A stretch of 64,000 nucleotides of DNA. Origin: Siphonodentalium dalli (lineage: Eukaryota; Mollusca; Scaphopoda; Gadilida; Siphonodentaliidae). Of the stretch, positions 29,381-42,530 are shown piece after piece. Each line of letters begins with the position of its first letter. Within the stretch, counting starts at the first letter, position 1. The position numbers and the translations under genes are program-made. Location of the stretch: the NCBI GenBank assembly GCA_032622095.1, contig CP136068.1:186425309-186489308 (forward strand), in the 5' to 3' direction. The notes under the pieces were generated by a model. The model saw nothing but the letters and a program-made list of their open reading frames with translations, was not told the origin of the DNA and made no database searches.

Positions 29381-30417
29381 CCACTTCCCTCATCCGATCA
29401 TCTCCAGACAAAAGCAGTGATTGACAGAATGGCACGAGCCGTGCGTAATCGATTGGTCAAAGACGCTGATTGTCAGTCGTTATATATATACTTAGGGTCT
29501 ATATTACATGCTAATTGGGTTTAATTGCTTCAAGGCTTGAGTCGATGATGACTCAACGTACACCTGTTATCGAGAATTTAAATTTTGGGAAACGAGATAG
29601 TGCCCTGGTGGATCTATATGCTAACTGACCATGCACCAGGCATGGTCAAGTGTTTCGCTCTTTGGCAAGCTCATATTGTGAGATGACAGTGTGTCTCTCT
29701 AAATATAAGGGGGTAGGGGGAGGTGTCGTTTTTTCTGCCTTTGTAAATAAAACATGTTTTATATAATACTAATAACAATCATGTACACTATCTAACATTA
29801 GTGATTGTGAAGTATTGAAGTTACCATATAAGTTATATCTAGATATATGATGCCTCGTATCGCATTCAAACTGCATGATACGGCTATGTTTCATGGGTGG
29901 CTAAATGTTTGCCGAATGTTGTGTTTTGAAGTTAGTTTGCATAATAACGCAACTAATTCGTGGTGATAGGGATGATATATGTATATGATGAACGTCTCGT
30001 ATAATTGTGTTTAATATATAAAGCACATGATTGCGCCTAATATGTAAAGGGCGCTACTGCAGCGGTAGGTTCGTTGGATATTTGACATTTGTGCATGTGA
30101 GGGGGGGGGGGGTCTGCGCATTATGAGATACTTGACTAATTGTTATTAGTTGTGGGAATAATGGTTGAGTATGTGAGTTTTGAATACGTGATTTTGTTGA
30201 GAAGTATTTTGATACATGATTATGAATGTTCGATATCTGTTGTCATCTGATATAAATAATATGTTTCCGTACTTTCGTTTGACCAATTCGTTGTATCATT
30301 TGAACGGCTGCTAAATGAGTGGGAATTATTGGATGAGGTAGATTGGAGATTAGCTAGCGATGAATCTTGTGGCATGTGTTTGGCGTTCGGTTTATATAAT
30401 TTACTATGCCGGCCGCG
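29381..30417. other. No recognisable gene
   Basis: AT-rich sequence with a G-run at 30101-30112. It lies where the 3' end and LTR of the minus-strand gypsy element would be expected, but I could not find a matching LTR near 55100-56500. Confidence 0.5.
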
Positions 30418-31509
30418 TTATTTGGATGCCCGACTCGACATTGTGTCTGATGTAGTATTGTAAGAATTTTCTGTCATAATTATTTTGTGTTTTATGATAT
30501 TTGGTTCCTGTGATTGGGAACTTGAATGGTCGCTGGACGAAAATTGCGGGGGTGAATGGTTGTCTGTCTTATTAAAATGCTTCGAAGCCATGAGTCTGTT
30601 GGCCAATTCAGCCAATGGTATTGAAGAGCTGTCGTCTGTGTTTGATCGCTCAAGTTGAGCGAGTTTCATTGCCGTCGTTTTGAGGTCATCGTCTGATTCT
30701 AAAGTAGATTGAGAGTTATTACTATCAATATTGGTTTCACTCGGTGGAAATGCAAATCGATTATGTCGTTTATTCTTTAAATGAGTGGGTCGTTGAGATG
30801 TTGGCCAATTAACAGGGGATGGTTTGATGTGGTTAGCATGTGATTTTGTTAATTTTGCAGGTCATGTCTTAGTATGTAAGATATGGGGCCTGTTTGTTTT
30901 AAGATGCGCCAAAACGGCTCATATTTAAATGAAAATTTGTGATTTGGTTGGTGGATTTTGTAATAGACGGATTGGCCTATTTTAAAGGTTGGAATAGATC
31001 CATCTCTGTTCTGTTTGTGGTTGCGAGAGGCTGTTTCGAGATGAGATTTTGTAGTTTTAAAAATAATGTGTTGATTTTGAAGCGTGGTGGCTAAAAAATC
31101 ATCTCCTAAATACGTTTCTCTGTGTGTTAAAATTCGGTCTATGCTTATCTGTGGTTCTCTGAAAAAAGTCAGAAAAAATGGTGAATGTGTATGTACACTG
31201 GAACAATAGAAGTTCATTGCTTGTGATGCATAATTTAGATATAGGTCCCAATTTTCTACATTTACTTGGGTGATTGTTGAAATGATTGATGCTAAACTTC
31301 TATGCGATCGTTCACTTTTTCCATTGGACTGCGGATTATAGAAGCTTGTCAAACGGTGTTTGATATGGTAATATTTACAAGGTGAAGGTTTAGTTTGCAA
31401 ATTCGGAGTCATTGTCCGTTAAAATTGATTCAGCATAGCCGAATAGAGTGAAATACTCTGAGTTCAATCTTTCTAAAATTGTATCGACCATTTTGTTAGG
31501 TAATGCGTA
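30418..31509 (-). pseudogene. pol: Old Ty3/gypsy element: integrase C-terminal half
   Basis: Read on the minus strand from 31509: YALPNKMVDTILERLN, then ILTDNDSEFAN (second catalytic Asp). After a stop/frameshift near 31395 come HRLTSFYNPQSNGKSERSHRSL (catalytic Glu), a GPY-like domain (IGQSVYYK, then EPFWRILKQTGPISYIL) and a polar tail ending at 30418. The first half of the integrase is at 42530-43040. The gene is split by a MITE at 31510 and by a ~10.4 kb insertion beyond 32146. Confidence 0.88.
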
Positions 31510-32107
31510 CACTGTAAAATTTAATAACGATATAACTACGGTAATGCACAGTCAACTTAGTTGCCAGTACAATCCCTGTCGAAATAACAGTATACCGTTG
31601 ATACATTGTACTGTTGAAGTAAACGGTAGGATACTGTTGAAATAACAGTATACCGTTGATACATTGTACTGTTGGAATACACGGTAGGATACTGTTGAAA
31701 TAAATGACTGCAGTGCAAACCAATTTTACTAGGTGACCTATTTTCGCGGTCGCTATTAAAACATCGCAAGTGGTTAAATAGGGCTTGTTTACACTTTCTT
31801 TAGCCCGTTCGGTAGACCGTTAGTGCTATTTAAACGGCTTGGAACCTGTCCCAAGCTGTTGAAACATATTAAAAAGTAGGCCTACTAAATTATAAAACAA
31901 ATCTCCCGCGAATGACGGAGACAGACACTGAGACATCAATTAATGGCGAATTTACCCCAGATGCATTGCGAATCTCACAAGGGAGGTGATCCTATCCATA
32001 CCTCGTGTTTGTGCAACGGTACTTGGCCGTCAAAACTAGCAACGGTATAATACCGTAGGCAAACCAACGGTATCATATTGTTAAACCAACAGTGACAAAA
32101 TACAGTG
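31510..32107. mobile_element. TA-flanked MITE inside gypsy integrase
   Basis: The ends are CACTGTA...TACAGTG with TA on both sides (31508-31509 and 32108-32109). Removing it restores a continuous integrase reading across tta gca TAc gca. It contains two copies of a ~64 bp repeat (31576-31705; aacagtataccgttgatac) and related fragments near 32040. The structure is Tc1/mariner-like and non-coding. Confidence 0.75.
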
Positions 32108-32109
32108 TA

Positions 32110-32146
32110 TGCTAAAGTATGTAATGAAAACTGATGAATAATAGCA
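32110..32146 (-). pseudogene. pol: Short integrase fragment between two insertions
   Basis: The minus-strand reading VAIIHQFSLHTLA fits the segment between the first and second catalytic Asp of a gypsy integrase and joins directly to YALPNK at 31509 once the MITE is removed. The homologous partner upstream ends at RFIL near 42530. Confidence 0.65.
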
Positions 32147-35100
32147 ACCACCCCGGTGGGTGTTTATACCTAAGGCGCGTGTGAATGATGACGTCATATA
32201 TTTGTTTCTATATAATTCTATACGATGGAAGAAAATTCAGGAGAGTGTATGTTTTTTTGAAGAATTAACACGTGACTTCCGCTCGTCACTGCGCAGAATC
32301 CAGCAGAAACTACAGGGTGCTCAGATATAGCGGAGGAATACTCAGACAACAACAACTGATCAAATTAATTCCCAGGTTCTAGGTACTCAGTTCTTACAGT
32401 CTTTTCACCTGATAAAAATCATTCAGATATTACAAGCATAATAAGTAAATAACTAATTATTCCCCATCTGGCGACCGCCCTGCAATCCAGCGTACGGCAA
32501 TTTAAGTGGTCCAGAAATTACTACCATATATCCCATAGCCTTCACCTTGAACTTCGCCGCCATATCAAACATTTTTGACAATATCGACAGTTGATTAAAT
32601 ATTGTTCGCTTGATTTCGTGAATTACGTCTTTTCCACTTCGACACTGTCGACAATTACTGAGTTAGGCTGCTGTAAACTGTTAGAGACAACAATGATAAA
32701 GATTCAAGGATCATTCAATCAACAAAAACGTTCAACTTTCAACAGTTCAAGTTCATCATATTAAATGGAAATTTAAAAAAAGTCAAACGATTCAAAGAAG
32801 GAATTCTGTGTTGCGTGCAATGTATAGGCCTATTGCAATTGTAGTATGTTTCCTAATTCATAGTTACCGTCTTATCATGTGTGTTCAATCAGCCCATAGC
32901 TGATTACAATTCAAGGAAGTGATATCTGATGAAGATTTTGGCGGTGCTGTTGTGAACACATACAGGCATCAGAGCATTGTTCTTCAAATCCAAGTTTTTT
33001 TAAAGGTAAGTCTGTTTGCATTAAAAATTTAATTTGATTATTATTTCATTTAATCATTTTTCATCATTTGACAATTTGTCGTCATCATTCGTTACTGTCG
33101 TCAGTGTCACAGTCAGTGTGTACGTTTGTCATCATTCGTGTTTGGTTGTCGTCTGTTGTATTTCGTCCTTGGTAGTTTGTCGTCGTGTTTATGGTTGGTC
33201 GTTCGTTTTCATCCTTTGTTTATTGGTCATCAGTCATGTTTTACGTGGCAAGTACACCGCGGCCCAACTGTTGTTAGCCAGTGCATGGAGCCGCGTTGTA
33301 CAATGCTAACTGCACTGTGGTTAAGTGGAAACTAGTTTTGTCCAGCAGGGTACATTATATCCCGTAGATTTTCGACTAGGATTGCCTAAGCACAAACCAG
33401 GCGAACGAAAAATACATGTACCATATGTTTATAGGTTACACATAATTTTGAAACCTGCAGGCCTGGGTTAATGCATTTGAGGTCCAGAGATTTTTCGTCG
33501 TCGATCATGTCGTGTTTGTCGTTGGCCGTTTGTTTTTTCGTCATCAGTAATTTTTCGTCATCGATCGCTCGATACCGTGTTAGTCATTGGCCGTTTGTTT
33601 TTCGTCATCAGTCATTTTTCGTTGTCGGTCGGTATTTGTTTTCGTTGTTGTTTGTTGTCATTTGTCATCGTCATCCTCGTCATTTATCGGTCATTTGCCA
33701 CCATTCGTCAGCCAGTGTGTTTTTTCGTTAGTTGTTTTTTATCGTCGATCATTTGTTCATTTGTCGTTGGTTGTTTTTCGGAACTTCTGTCTGTGTGTGG
33801 GTCTTATAGAATCAAAAACTGCTTAACTATCTATCGCACTCAAATTTAGTATGATCCCGGAAATGGGCGGGTCCAATTTAATGAGTGACCATGTCCTTGA
33901 TCATGACCTCGCTCATATACATGTAGGTATATGCTCATATACTATTGGCATGTGTCTGGACCTCAACCAATTGATTGGTACATGTATGCAGCCCTTTTAA
34001 TTCAGATTGTTTGGCTTCGGAAATCCGCTACGGCAACACTATGACCCAGTTTGCTTCAGCAAATTGCTTCGGTAATGCTGATTGCTGTACCGGTAACCAA
34101 TTATGAAGGCTGTGTATGTAGGCTTCTTTCATCCTGGAAACAATATGGGCAGGTCTAATTTCACATGATGCGACTGTCCTTGACATTGAACTACTGGTAG
34201 CGCACATACGCTCATGTGTTTCTTGACCTCGACTGATTGTTTGTCCAGATGCTGTATATTTTGTCCAAACGGAGGCGATCATAGAGAAATCCCTAAATAG
34301 CGCGGAAGAAGTCAGTCACATCACTTGGTCTATTATATTATATTTTGGAACTTCTGTCTCTGTGTGTTATAGACTCGAAAACTGCACAACTGATCTGACT
34401 AATATTTGGTATAAATGTACCAAAGGTCTACGGTACATGTACTTTGATCCCGGGAACTATATGGGTAGGTCTAATTTCATGTGTGACTGTGTCCGTGACT
34501 GCGACCTCGATATATACTCATACATTGTACATGTATACCGGTAGGCAACGTTGTTCCCTAAATAGGCCGGATGAAGTCAGGCACATCAGCTACTGTACAT
34601 GTATATATATATACATGTAATAAATAATAATTTAGAAATAACAGTTACCAAATTATGAAAATTTCCTCAAGAATATACTGATAGTATTGAATTTTGATTC
34701 TATTATGAATGCGTTATTTTCCACAAAACACTCTGTGTGAGCGGAGCATTTGTATATACACAGCATGTAAATAGTTAGCGATAAGCAAAACACTTTCAGA
34801 CAACGTGGCAATTGATTAGGTCGAGAGTGATTCATGGTAAGCCATTCAACACCAAAATATGAGATTTAGCTTATTGGCTATACCGGTAATGCAGTATGTT
34901 GTAAATAACGGTGGTATTTCTAACAAAATTTCATATCCTGGTACATGTATATGCAGTGGGGGTCTACTCGGTGTTGAGTGTTCTGCTTATCGCTTACTCT
35001 TTACATACATGTACATGTCATGTTTGTTTTCATAAGATGACGTTTGCTTACTAACAATGTAACACAAAGTACTAACATAACATTATGATAACAACATGCT

Positions 35101-35412
35101 GAAATTAATGTGATACATGTACATGTATTTATGATTTGCATAAGCACAAGGTTTGATTGTTATAATATTAATTCTGTTTATGGCGGTTTTAATGGATCAT
35201 GGATGTGACTATTTTAACACAATACCCAGCGACAACACTTATCCGATCTTTCGAAAGATCCTCATGGACATACTTTTCTTCAACGTCTGGTGTGACAACC
35301 CGCTATTACCTGTAGACCGTGGTATCATAACCGAACGGCAGTGACCGTTTCCATACCGCTGTCATCATGTCATTGCCAATTCATTAAATGCGACACATCA
35401 CATATTCATTAT
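32147..35412. other. Inserted repetitive sequence, no gene recognised
   Basis: 33034-33830 is a low-complexity tract rich in gtcgtcatc / gtttgtc, which creates long Val/Ser/Phe-rich open frames on the plus strand that I regard as artefacts. 33850-34560 contains degenerate copies (gatcccggaaatggg, tgaccatgtccttgatc) of a repeat found in inverse orientation at 43260-43560. 34560-35412 is AT-rich without visible structure. Confidence 0.55.
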
Positions 35413-35819
35413 TAACTCAACTTCCTTTGTAAGTTTGAGCTATTACCATGGATTGGCGTCCGTCGTACGTGTGTGCGTGTGTATGCCCATCAACAATTTC
35501 CTTTGGTGCGGGCTACAGGTCGTACATTTGGTCTGATCTTTAGGAAATTTGTCAAGAATGTTGACATTCCGGTTATGACGTTGCAGCGATCGGACGCATT
35601 TTAAAACGAAGTCCATTTAACTTAATAAGTCAGCTGCGAAAGGGGGATCGGTGTTCCTAATAGACAGGAATTGCTTCAGAAATTAAGAGGTATGAGACAC
35701 TCGCGAAAATACATTTAGCAGTGGAACAGTGATGCCCTATTTCTGCGTTTAATTGCGGACTTCAGTGACCGCCCAGTGGCCGCCATCTTGAATACACAAA
35801 GATAAATAAACAATACCAA

Positions 35820-36320
35820 ATGACAAACAAAAGAAAACAAAACAAGAAACACAGTAATAGTGATAAATCTAACTCAACACTGGAGAGTGACGACCGTTTC
35901 AATCCGGAACCTAAAAAACAACTAACAATGGAAGACTTTATGGGAAAACCGGGTGCCACCCCTCCGTCTCCAAATTTGGGTGATATCTCTAAACAACTTC
36001 AGAATTTAATTGCTAGAGTTGACACACTTACAGAAACGTCGACAAAGAATCACGATTCATATTCTAAGGAACAGCAATCGCAGATACAAAATTTTGGACA
36101 TATTGTTAGTAAATTTAAAGAAGAGATTCTTCAGGCTTTCAATGAAAAGGTTATTGCGTTTGAAAATAAAATAAAAGTACTGGAAGTGGAAAAAAATAAC
36201 AGAGTTCGAAAAAAGAGAAAATGATATGTCAGAAGAACTGGATAAAATGAAGTACATATATAATGACTTAGAACAACAGGGGAGAAAGGACAGTATTCGC
36301 ATTTTTGGCATAGAGGAGTC
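35820..36320 (+). pseudogene. LINE ORF1, coiled-coil protein, truncated
   Basis: The ATG at 35820 opens 134 codons (MTNKRKQNKKHSNSDKSN...): a basic N-terminus, then a predicted coiled coil rich in Lys/Glu/Leu heptads. A frameshift near 36205 lets the reading continue as MSEELDKMKYIYNDLEQQGR and KDSIRIFGIEESD, the conserved start of the RNA-binding domain of L1/Tx1-type ORF1 proteins. The rest of that domain is deleted. Confidence 0.75.
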
Positions 36321-36337
36321 GGACTAATTTAACAAAC

Positions 36338-37741
36338 ATGAATATAAACTACAGTTATAAACTCGAAGATATTGATAGGACCACAAAAATTTGGAAACAC
36401 AGACTCCTGACCCCTTTAGGTAAAATAACAGTTATCAAATCACTAATCTTACCTAAATTGACACACCTATTTATAGCTCTCCCAAGTCCGGATACAGCCT
36501 TTTTGAAAGCCCTAAATACCTGTCTATAATTTCATTTGGAATTCCAAACGCGATAGAATAAAAAGAAAACAATTATGTGCTGACCATATGTACAGAGGTT
36601 TGAAGATGATTAATGTTGAAAACTTTGATGCCGCCATGAAAATTACCTGGATACGACGTTTGATTTGCAAACAATCGAAGTGGGCTTCACTATGCAATAC
36701 CACCCCTATCTTAAACGACCCACTCCTTCTCACATACCACGCAAATTATATTGTAAAGCAAACAGACAAGTTCGCAAATCCATTCTGGAGAGACGTCTTC
36801 CGCGCATGGTGTAAATTTATGCGACTAAATAATGCAAATAATAATATTATGGCCTCAACTATCTGGAAAATCCGAACATAAAAATCGGAGGTTCGTCGAT
36901 CAACTTTAAGTCGTGGAAAGATGCGGGAATATATTATATAAATGATCTATTCCAATCAGATAATAAATTTCATACCCCATTCACATTATATGCAACTTTC
37001 AACATCCGCGTCGATTTCATAACAATCAACAACATAAAGCGTCAGATTTTCTCATTGGCAAGTTCTCTCAATCAACGCTTAATCCGTATGCCATGTCCAT
37101 TCCTACCCAACAATCTCGCTCCGATACTCCGTGACACAAAATGCGGGCAATTATTTTACAAAACTCTAACAAATGGGAAAACTATGCCGAATGCATGCCA
37201 AAAATGGGAATCCGAAATAGGCGAGAAGATAGAAAATTGGGAAGAATATTTGAGCATGCCCTTTAAAACGACAACCGATACGAAATTACAGTGGCTCCAA
37301 TTCAGAATAAACACACGAATTATTAGTACCAATAAATTTCTGAAGATGGCTAACCTTAGACTCGACGATTTTTGCAATCGCTGTCAAAATGTACAGGAAA
37401 CCATATGTCATATTTTCTGGGATTGTCCCCACGTCCAAACCTTTATACTAGAAATTAAAACATGGACAAGAAACAACCAATTTCCAATTGATCTAACAAA
37501 AAAGAATATCATTATAGGTATCGATCGTGAATACAGATATTCAAAAATTAATCTTTTCCTACTAGTGTTGAAACAATATATATATAGGACCAAATTCACA
37601 CCGACACAGCTGTCGCTTCGCTCGTTCCTTTGCGATCTTCAATTTAGGTATGAATGCGAGAGATACAACGCAAAATGTAACATGAATCACGACTTCGATA
37701 ATCAGTGGCTGGCACTTCGAAATGCCTTAAAAATAAAATAA
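36338..37741 (+). pseudogene. LINE ORF2, C-terminal third, frameshifted
   Basis: Three open segments in two frames (36338-36529, 36588-36881, 37055-37741) match the region after the reverse transcriptase of L1/Tx1-clade LINEs: LLTPLGKITVIKSLILPKLTH, then GLKMINVENFDAAMKITWIRRL, and a C-terminal CCHC-type finger (CNRCQNVQETICHIFWDCPH, 37375-37434). Endonuclease and the catalytic reverse transcriptase motifs are missing. Confidence 0.83.
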
Positions 37742-38380
37742 AATAATATTATATTAAAAACCCTGTTTTTTACAGACTCAAAGTATACCCTACCTTAACA
37801 GTGACCCTGAACAACACACAGCATAAATCAATTACCCGGTACCCGAGCGATCATTCTCATTCTTATTGGTCCAGTAATACAGTTACATGGTATGCTTAAC
37901 CACGTCACAACATTTTACAATCACAGTCCCAAACGCAATTCAAGCGAGCGTTGTGTATTTTTCCCCTTTGCTGTCGAACCATGCAATATTCACAATATTT
38001 ACAATACGGTCTCAATATGGTTAATTTTACTAATTAAACTGTTTATGTTAAATTCAGAACTTAAATCAATTAAAGCTGCTCATAGTGTTGGAACATTGAA
38101 TCTGCAAACCTTAAATATTGCAAACCATCGACCACTTTAGCCGGTTACTAAGGGAAATTTAAAGTTATTCTGAAGACAAACAAACAATCTATTGTTTTTT
38201 ATTATCATTGTTGTTGCTAAAGAAAGTCCTTTTCATGCAAAAAATATATCAAGGTAGTACCTAGTATCAATTATTGGTCTTGCTTTTAAGTTGAACGATG
38301 ATTGTTAAAATTGTCCTAACATATAGTGTGGCTTTAAATATTTTCTAATTGCATGTCACAGGTAAGAAAGTAGGCCAGGG

Positions 38381-38405
38381 CATGGAAGAGTGAAACTCTT
38401 CCATG
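38381..38405 (+). other. Perfect hairpin in LINE 3' UTR
   Basis: catggaagag and ctcttccatg pair perfectly (10 bp) around loop tgaaa, about 100 bp before the A-rich tail. It may be a recognition structure for target-primed reverse transcription; this is inference. Confidence 0.75.
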
Positions 38406-40252
38406 TTTTGGACAGAGAGCATGAATGAGTGAATGTATTTTGTCTCTTTCTTTTGTTATTATTCTTCTTTATCAATAAAAAATAAAAAATAAAAAAATAA
38501 AAAAATAAAAAATGTTGACATTGACATGTAGATGGGAATGAGTCATTTTGGGGTCATTCGCGAGCAGCCATCTTGTATTTCAAAATTCAATCCGTTAGGA
38601 TGGGCTACAGGCCGGAATAAATCAATTGGCGCGGTCCACAGGTCGTACTGTTTGTCTGATAATCATGAAATTTGTCATGGATGTTAATAATGACATGTAC
38701 ATGTAGATAGGAATGAGTCATTTTGGGGTCGTTCGGCCGAAAAAACATGGCCGCCAGCAGCCATCTTGAATTTGACTCTTTGCATGACTAAATAATTTGG
38801 CACATGCTACAGGTCCTTACTTTAGTCAGATTATCATGAAATTTGTCATGGATGTTAATAATGATAGGCAGATGGGAACGAGTCATTTTGGGGTAGTTTG
38901 GCCAAAAACATGGCTGTCATGAGCATCTTGGATATTACTCTTTGCATGACTAAATCCTTTGGCGTGGGCTACACGCTGTAGCTTTGGTCGGATCTTCATG
39001 ACTTTGTCATGGCTGTTGACCTTGACATGCAAATGGGAACGATTCCTTTTGGAGTCATTCGGCCAAAAAACATGGCCGCCATCAGCCATCTTGAATTTTA
39101 CTCTTTGCATGACTAAATCCTTTGGCACAGGCTACAGGTCCTTACTTTGGTCAGATCATTATGAAATTTGTCATGAATGTTGACATTCACATGTAGATGG
39201 GAATGAGTCATTTTGGGATCATTTGGCCAAAAAACATGGCCACTGGCAGCCATCTTTGATTTCAAAATTAAATCGATTGGCTCGGTCTACAGGTCGTACT
39301 TTTCGTCTGATTATCATGAAATTTGTCATGGATGTTAATAATGACAGGCTGATTGGAACTAGTCATTTTGGGGTAGTTCGGCCAAAAAACATGGCCGTCA
39401 TAAGCATCTTGGATTTTACTGTTTGCATGACTAAATCCTTTGGCGCGAGCTACAAGTCGGAGCTTTGGTCGGATCTTCATGAAATTTGTCATGGCTGTTG
39501 ACCTTGACATGTAAATGGGAACGAGTCCTTTTGGGGTCATTTTGCCAAAAAACATGGCCGCCAGCAGCCATCTTGGATTTTACTCTTTGCATGACTAAAT
39601 CCTTTGGCAAAGACTACAGGTCCTTTCTTTAGTCAGATCATTATGAAATTTGTCATGAATGTTGACATTGACATGTAGATGGGAAAGAGTCATTTTGGGG
39701 TCATTTGGCCAAAAAACATGGCAGCCATCTTTGATTTCAAAATTAAATCGATTGGCGCGGTCTACAGGTCGTACATTTCGTCTGATTATCATGAAATTTG
39801 TCATGGATGTTAATAATGACAGGCTGGTGGGAACGAGTCATGTTGGGGTAGTTCGGCCAAAAACATGACCGTCATGAGCATCTTGGATTTTACTGTTTGC
39901 ATGACTAAATCCTTTGGCGCGGGCTACAAGTCGTAGCTTGGGTCGGATATTCATGAAATTTGTCATGGCTGTTGACCTTGACCTGTAAATGGGACGAGTC
40001 CTTTTGGGGTCATTCGGCCAAAAACCATGGCCGCCAGCAGCCATCTTGGATTTTACTCTTTGCATGACTAAATCCTTTGGCACAGGCTACAGGTCCTTAC
40101 TTTGGTCAGATCATTATGAAATTTGTCATGAGTGTTGACGTTGACATGTGGATGGGAGTGAGTCATTTTGGGGTCATTTGGCCAAAAAACATGGCCGCTG
40201 GCAGGCATCTTTGTCTCTTTGATTTCAAAATTAAATCGATTGGCGCCGTCTA

Positions 40253-40408
40253 CAGTAATGCCCAAAGTAATTGACCACTTAACCACTGCAGAATTATGGG
40301 TAATTGTTTAGGATTTAGTCGGAAAAAGCCATATTTCCGACTAAATCCTGAAAAATTACCCATAATATTCTGTTGTGGTTAAGTGGTCAATTACTTTGGG
40401 CATTACTG
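40253..40408. mobile_element. 156 bp mariner-type MITE, almost perfectly palindromic
   Basis: The ends CAGTAATGCCC...GGGCATTACTG are flanked by TA duplications (40251, 40409). The two halves are near-perfect inverted copies (tgaccacttaaccac with gtggttaagtggtca). It interrupts one Pearl-like monomer between gccgtc and catgtactg. Confidence 0.9.
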
Positions 40409-41200
40409 TACATGTACTGTTCCTTTGATTATCATGAAATTTGTCATGGATGTTAATAATGACAGTCTGATGGGAATGAGTCATTTTGGGGTAGTTCGAC
40501 CAAAAACATGGCCGTCATGAGCATCTTGGATTTTACTATTTGCATGACTAAATCCTTCGGCACAGGCTCCAGGTCGTACCTTTGGTCAGATCATTATGAT
40601 ATTTGTCATGGCTATTGACATGTACAACGTAGATGGGAACGAGTAATTTTGGGGTCGTTTGACCAAAAAACATGGCCGTCAGCGGTCGTCTTGGATTTCA
40701 AAATAAAATCCATTAGCACGGGCTACAGGTCGTATCTTTTGTTGGATCATTATTAAATTTGTCAGTGATGTTAAAATTGACATGTAGATGGGAAACGAGT
40801 AATTTTGGGTTTGTTCGGCCAAAAACATGGCCGCCAGCAGCCATCTTGGATCTTACTCTTTGCATGACTAAATTCTTTGTCAAGGGCTACAAGTCGAATC
40901 TTTGGTCCAATCATCATGCTATTTGGCATGGATGTTAACAATTACATGTAGATGGGAAAAGATTCATTTTGAATTCAACCAACAAACCTGGTCGCCAGCA
41001 GCCATCTTGTACTTTACTCTTTACACGACTAAATCCTTTGACACAGGCTACAGGTTGTATCTTTTGTCGGATCATCATGAAATTTGTGAACGATGTTAAC
41101 AATGACATGTAAATAGGAAGGAGTCTTTTGTGGGTCATTTGGCAAAAACCGATGGCTGTCGCGGCCATCTTGGATTTTAATCTTTGCATAACTAGGCCTT

Positions 41201-41886
41201 TCAAATTTCCACATTCCTAATCGCTCCATTAACTGTAACACATGAAATTATTCCCTTTTCACGTTGAGCTACAGTGTCATTGACACTTTCATAATTACAT
41301 TTCAGTCAATTCATATTTTCAGCTACATATACATGTATACCGGTATGTAAACCAATTTCATCATTAAAGAAATTGCAAATTCATCGTTGATTCCATCATC
41401 TCAACATTTCATTAAAGTGAGAATTTATGTTCAAACATCGATTCATTCAGGCAACATTTTTTTCCATTTCTACACTGGTCATTGCATCGATCGTCTTCAA
41501 TGGGGATAATCTATAATTATATATGTATATCATGGTTAACTATTAAAGTGACATTTCGCTTTCACCCAATCGATATTGCATTAAAATGACGCTTCATATT
41601 CATTACACTTCATTCAATAATTTCTGTTTCTACATCACTTATTGCATTGATTGCCTTCAGGTAAGGTAAGCTATGTCCGACTCAAATATTAAAGTGACGC
41701 ATCATATTCACTACACTTCATTTAATAAACAAAAAATTCTACATAGTTTACATGTATTGCATTGATTGCCTGCAGCTAAGGTAATCTATGTCCGACTCAA
41801 ATAAAACAATTATTGAAGGCATTCCATTTCCATCCATTAATTCGAAGGAAACTTCTGCTGTGATATATATATATATATGTATATAT
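41201..41886. repeat. AT-rich sequence with ~120 bp duplicated segment
   Basis: ttaaagtgacgcttcatattc at 41583 recurs in variant form at 41691, each followed by tgcattgattgcct and ctatgtccgactcaaat. An (AT)n tract ends the stretch at 41861-41885. No gene seen. Confidence 0.6.
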
Positions 41887-41892
41887 ACATAC

Positions 41893-42530
41893 AGGGTACT
41901 ACATGTGCTACACCACTCGGAGAAATGTCTGTGTCATCACACTAAAATACCATGTTAGAACTTGAATTGATATATTCGTAATCGTATATAGTCACAAATT
42001 GCCGGATTACTACCGTAGTACCTGACATTGCCCATCTAGTGAACTATTCAAACCCAACAGGCCTGGTTGATTTCGCTGTGGGATGATGGTTCACTTACAT
42101 CCTCAAGCTACTTATGCAATTTCATGGCATACATGTAATTCTGTTCTGATGTGCAGGGGTAGATATGCTTGAGGCCCCACCACAGTTCAATTCACACCAA
42201 GTTCTCATCTATTATTATCTTATGTTCGAACTTTAGTCATATGTTTGACTGATCATAACCATGATTTTAATGCTGGGTTTGAATAGTTCACTAGATGGGC
42301 AATGTCCGTTACTACGGTAGTAACCCGGCTATTGGTGACTATATACGATTACGAATATAATATATCAATCCAAGTTCTAGCATGGTATTTGTGTGACGAC
42401 ACAGACATTTCTCCGAGTGGTGTAGCAAATGTAGTACCCTGTACTGAACATCCTATAATTATTGTAACATTGAACTTAATGATCAACTCGGTGGTTGCTC
42501 CATTACGTGTCACGTACGATCATATTAGTT
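41893..42530. repeat. Large inverted repeat inserted in gypsy integrase
   Basis: 41893-42064 and 42281-42449 are inverted copies of ~170 bp (actcggagaaatgtctgtg; actattcaaaccca) around a ~215 bp centre. Sequence to 42530 belongs to the same family, since 61940-62135 carries the equivalent stretch (gatcgtacgtgacacgtaatg). The right end abuts integrase codons. The 76-codon open frame at 42302 is part of the repeat. Confidence 0.75.

Larger units (their letters stand above)
35569..38510 (+). mobile_element. Internally deleted LINE with perfect 12 bp target duplication
   Basis: aatgttgacatt flanks the insertion at 35557-35568 and 38511-38522. The element has a 5' UTR, most of ORF1, a junction near 36325, then only the 3' part of ORF2, a 3' UTR and an A-rich (aataaaaa)n tail from 38475. 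The 5' UTR holds ggccgccatcttg (35777), a YY1-type motif. Internal deletion with both ends kept is unusual for LINEs, which are normally 5'-truncated. 36882-37054 and 37742-38380 hold no further open frame. Confidence 0.88.
35413..41200 (+). mobile_element. Pearl-like repeat array, copy 2, interrupted by LINE and MITE
   Basis: The 5' end (35413-35568) matches copy 1: hairpin, GTCCGTCGT microsatellite, first monomer. A LINE interrupts at 35569-38510. About sixteen monomers of ~160 bp follow to 41200, with a MITE at 40253-40408. The variant ttggcgcggtctacaggtcg recurs at about 39270, 39755 and 40235, every third monomer, giving a ~485 bp higher-order period. No coding capacity. Confidence 0.78.

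Noticed and set aside
28016-29524. Multiple short open frames (MPKDLVMQRVKSKMA type) in both Pearl-like arrays
   Set aside because: They are the same ~160 bp monomer read antisense, with stops in most units.
33034-33850. Several 70-90 codon plus-strand open frames rich in Val, Ser, Phe
   Set aside because: They arise from a low-complexity gtcgtcatc/tttgtc tract in all three frames.
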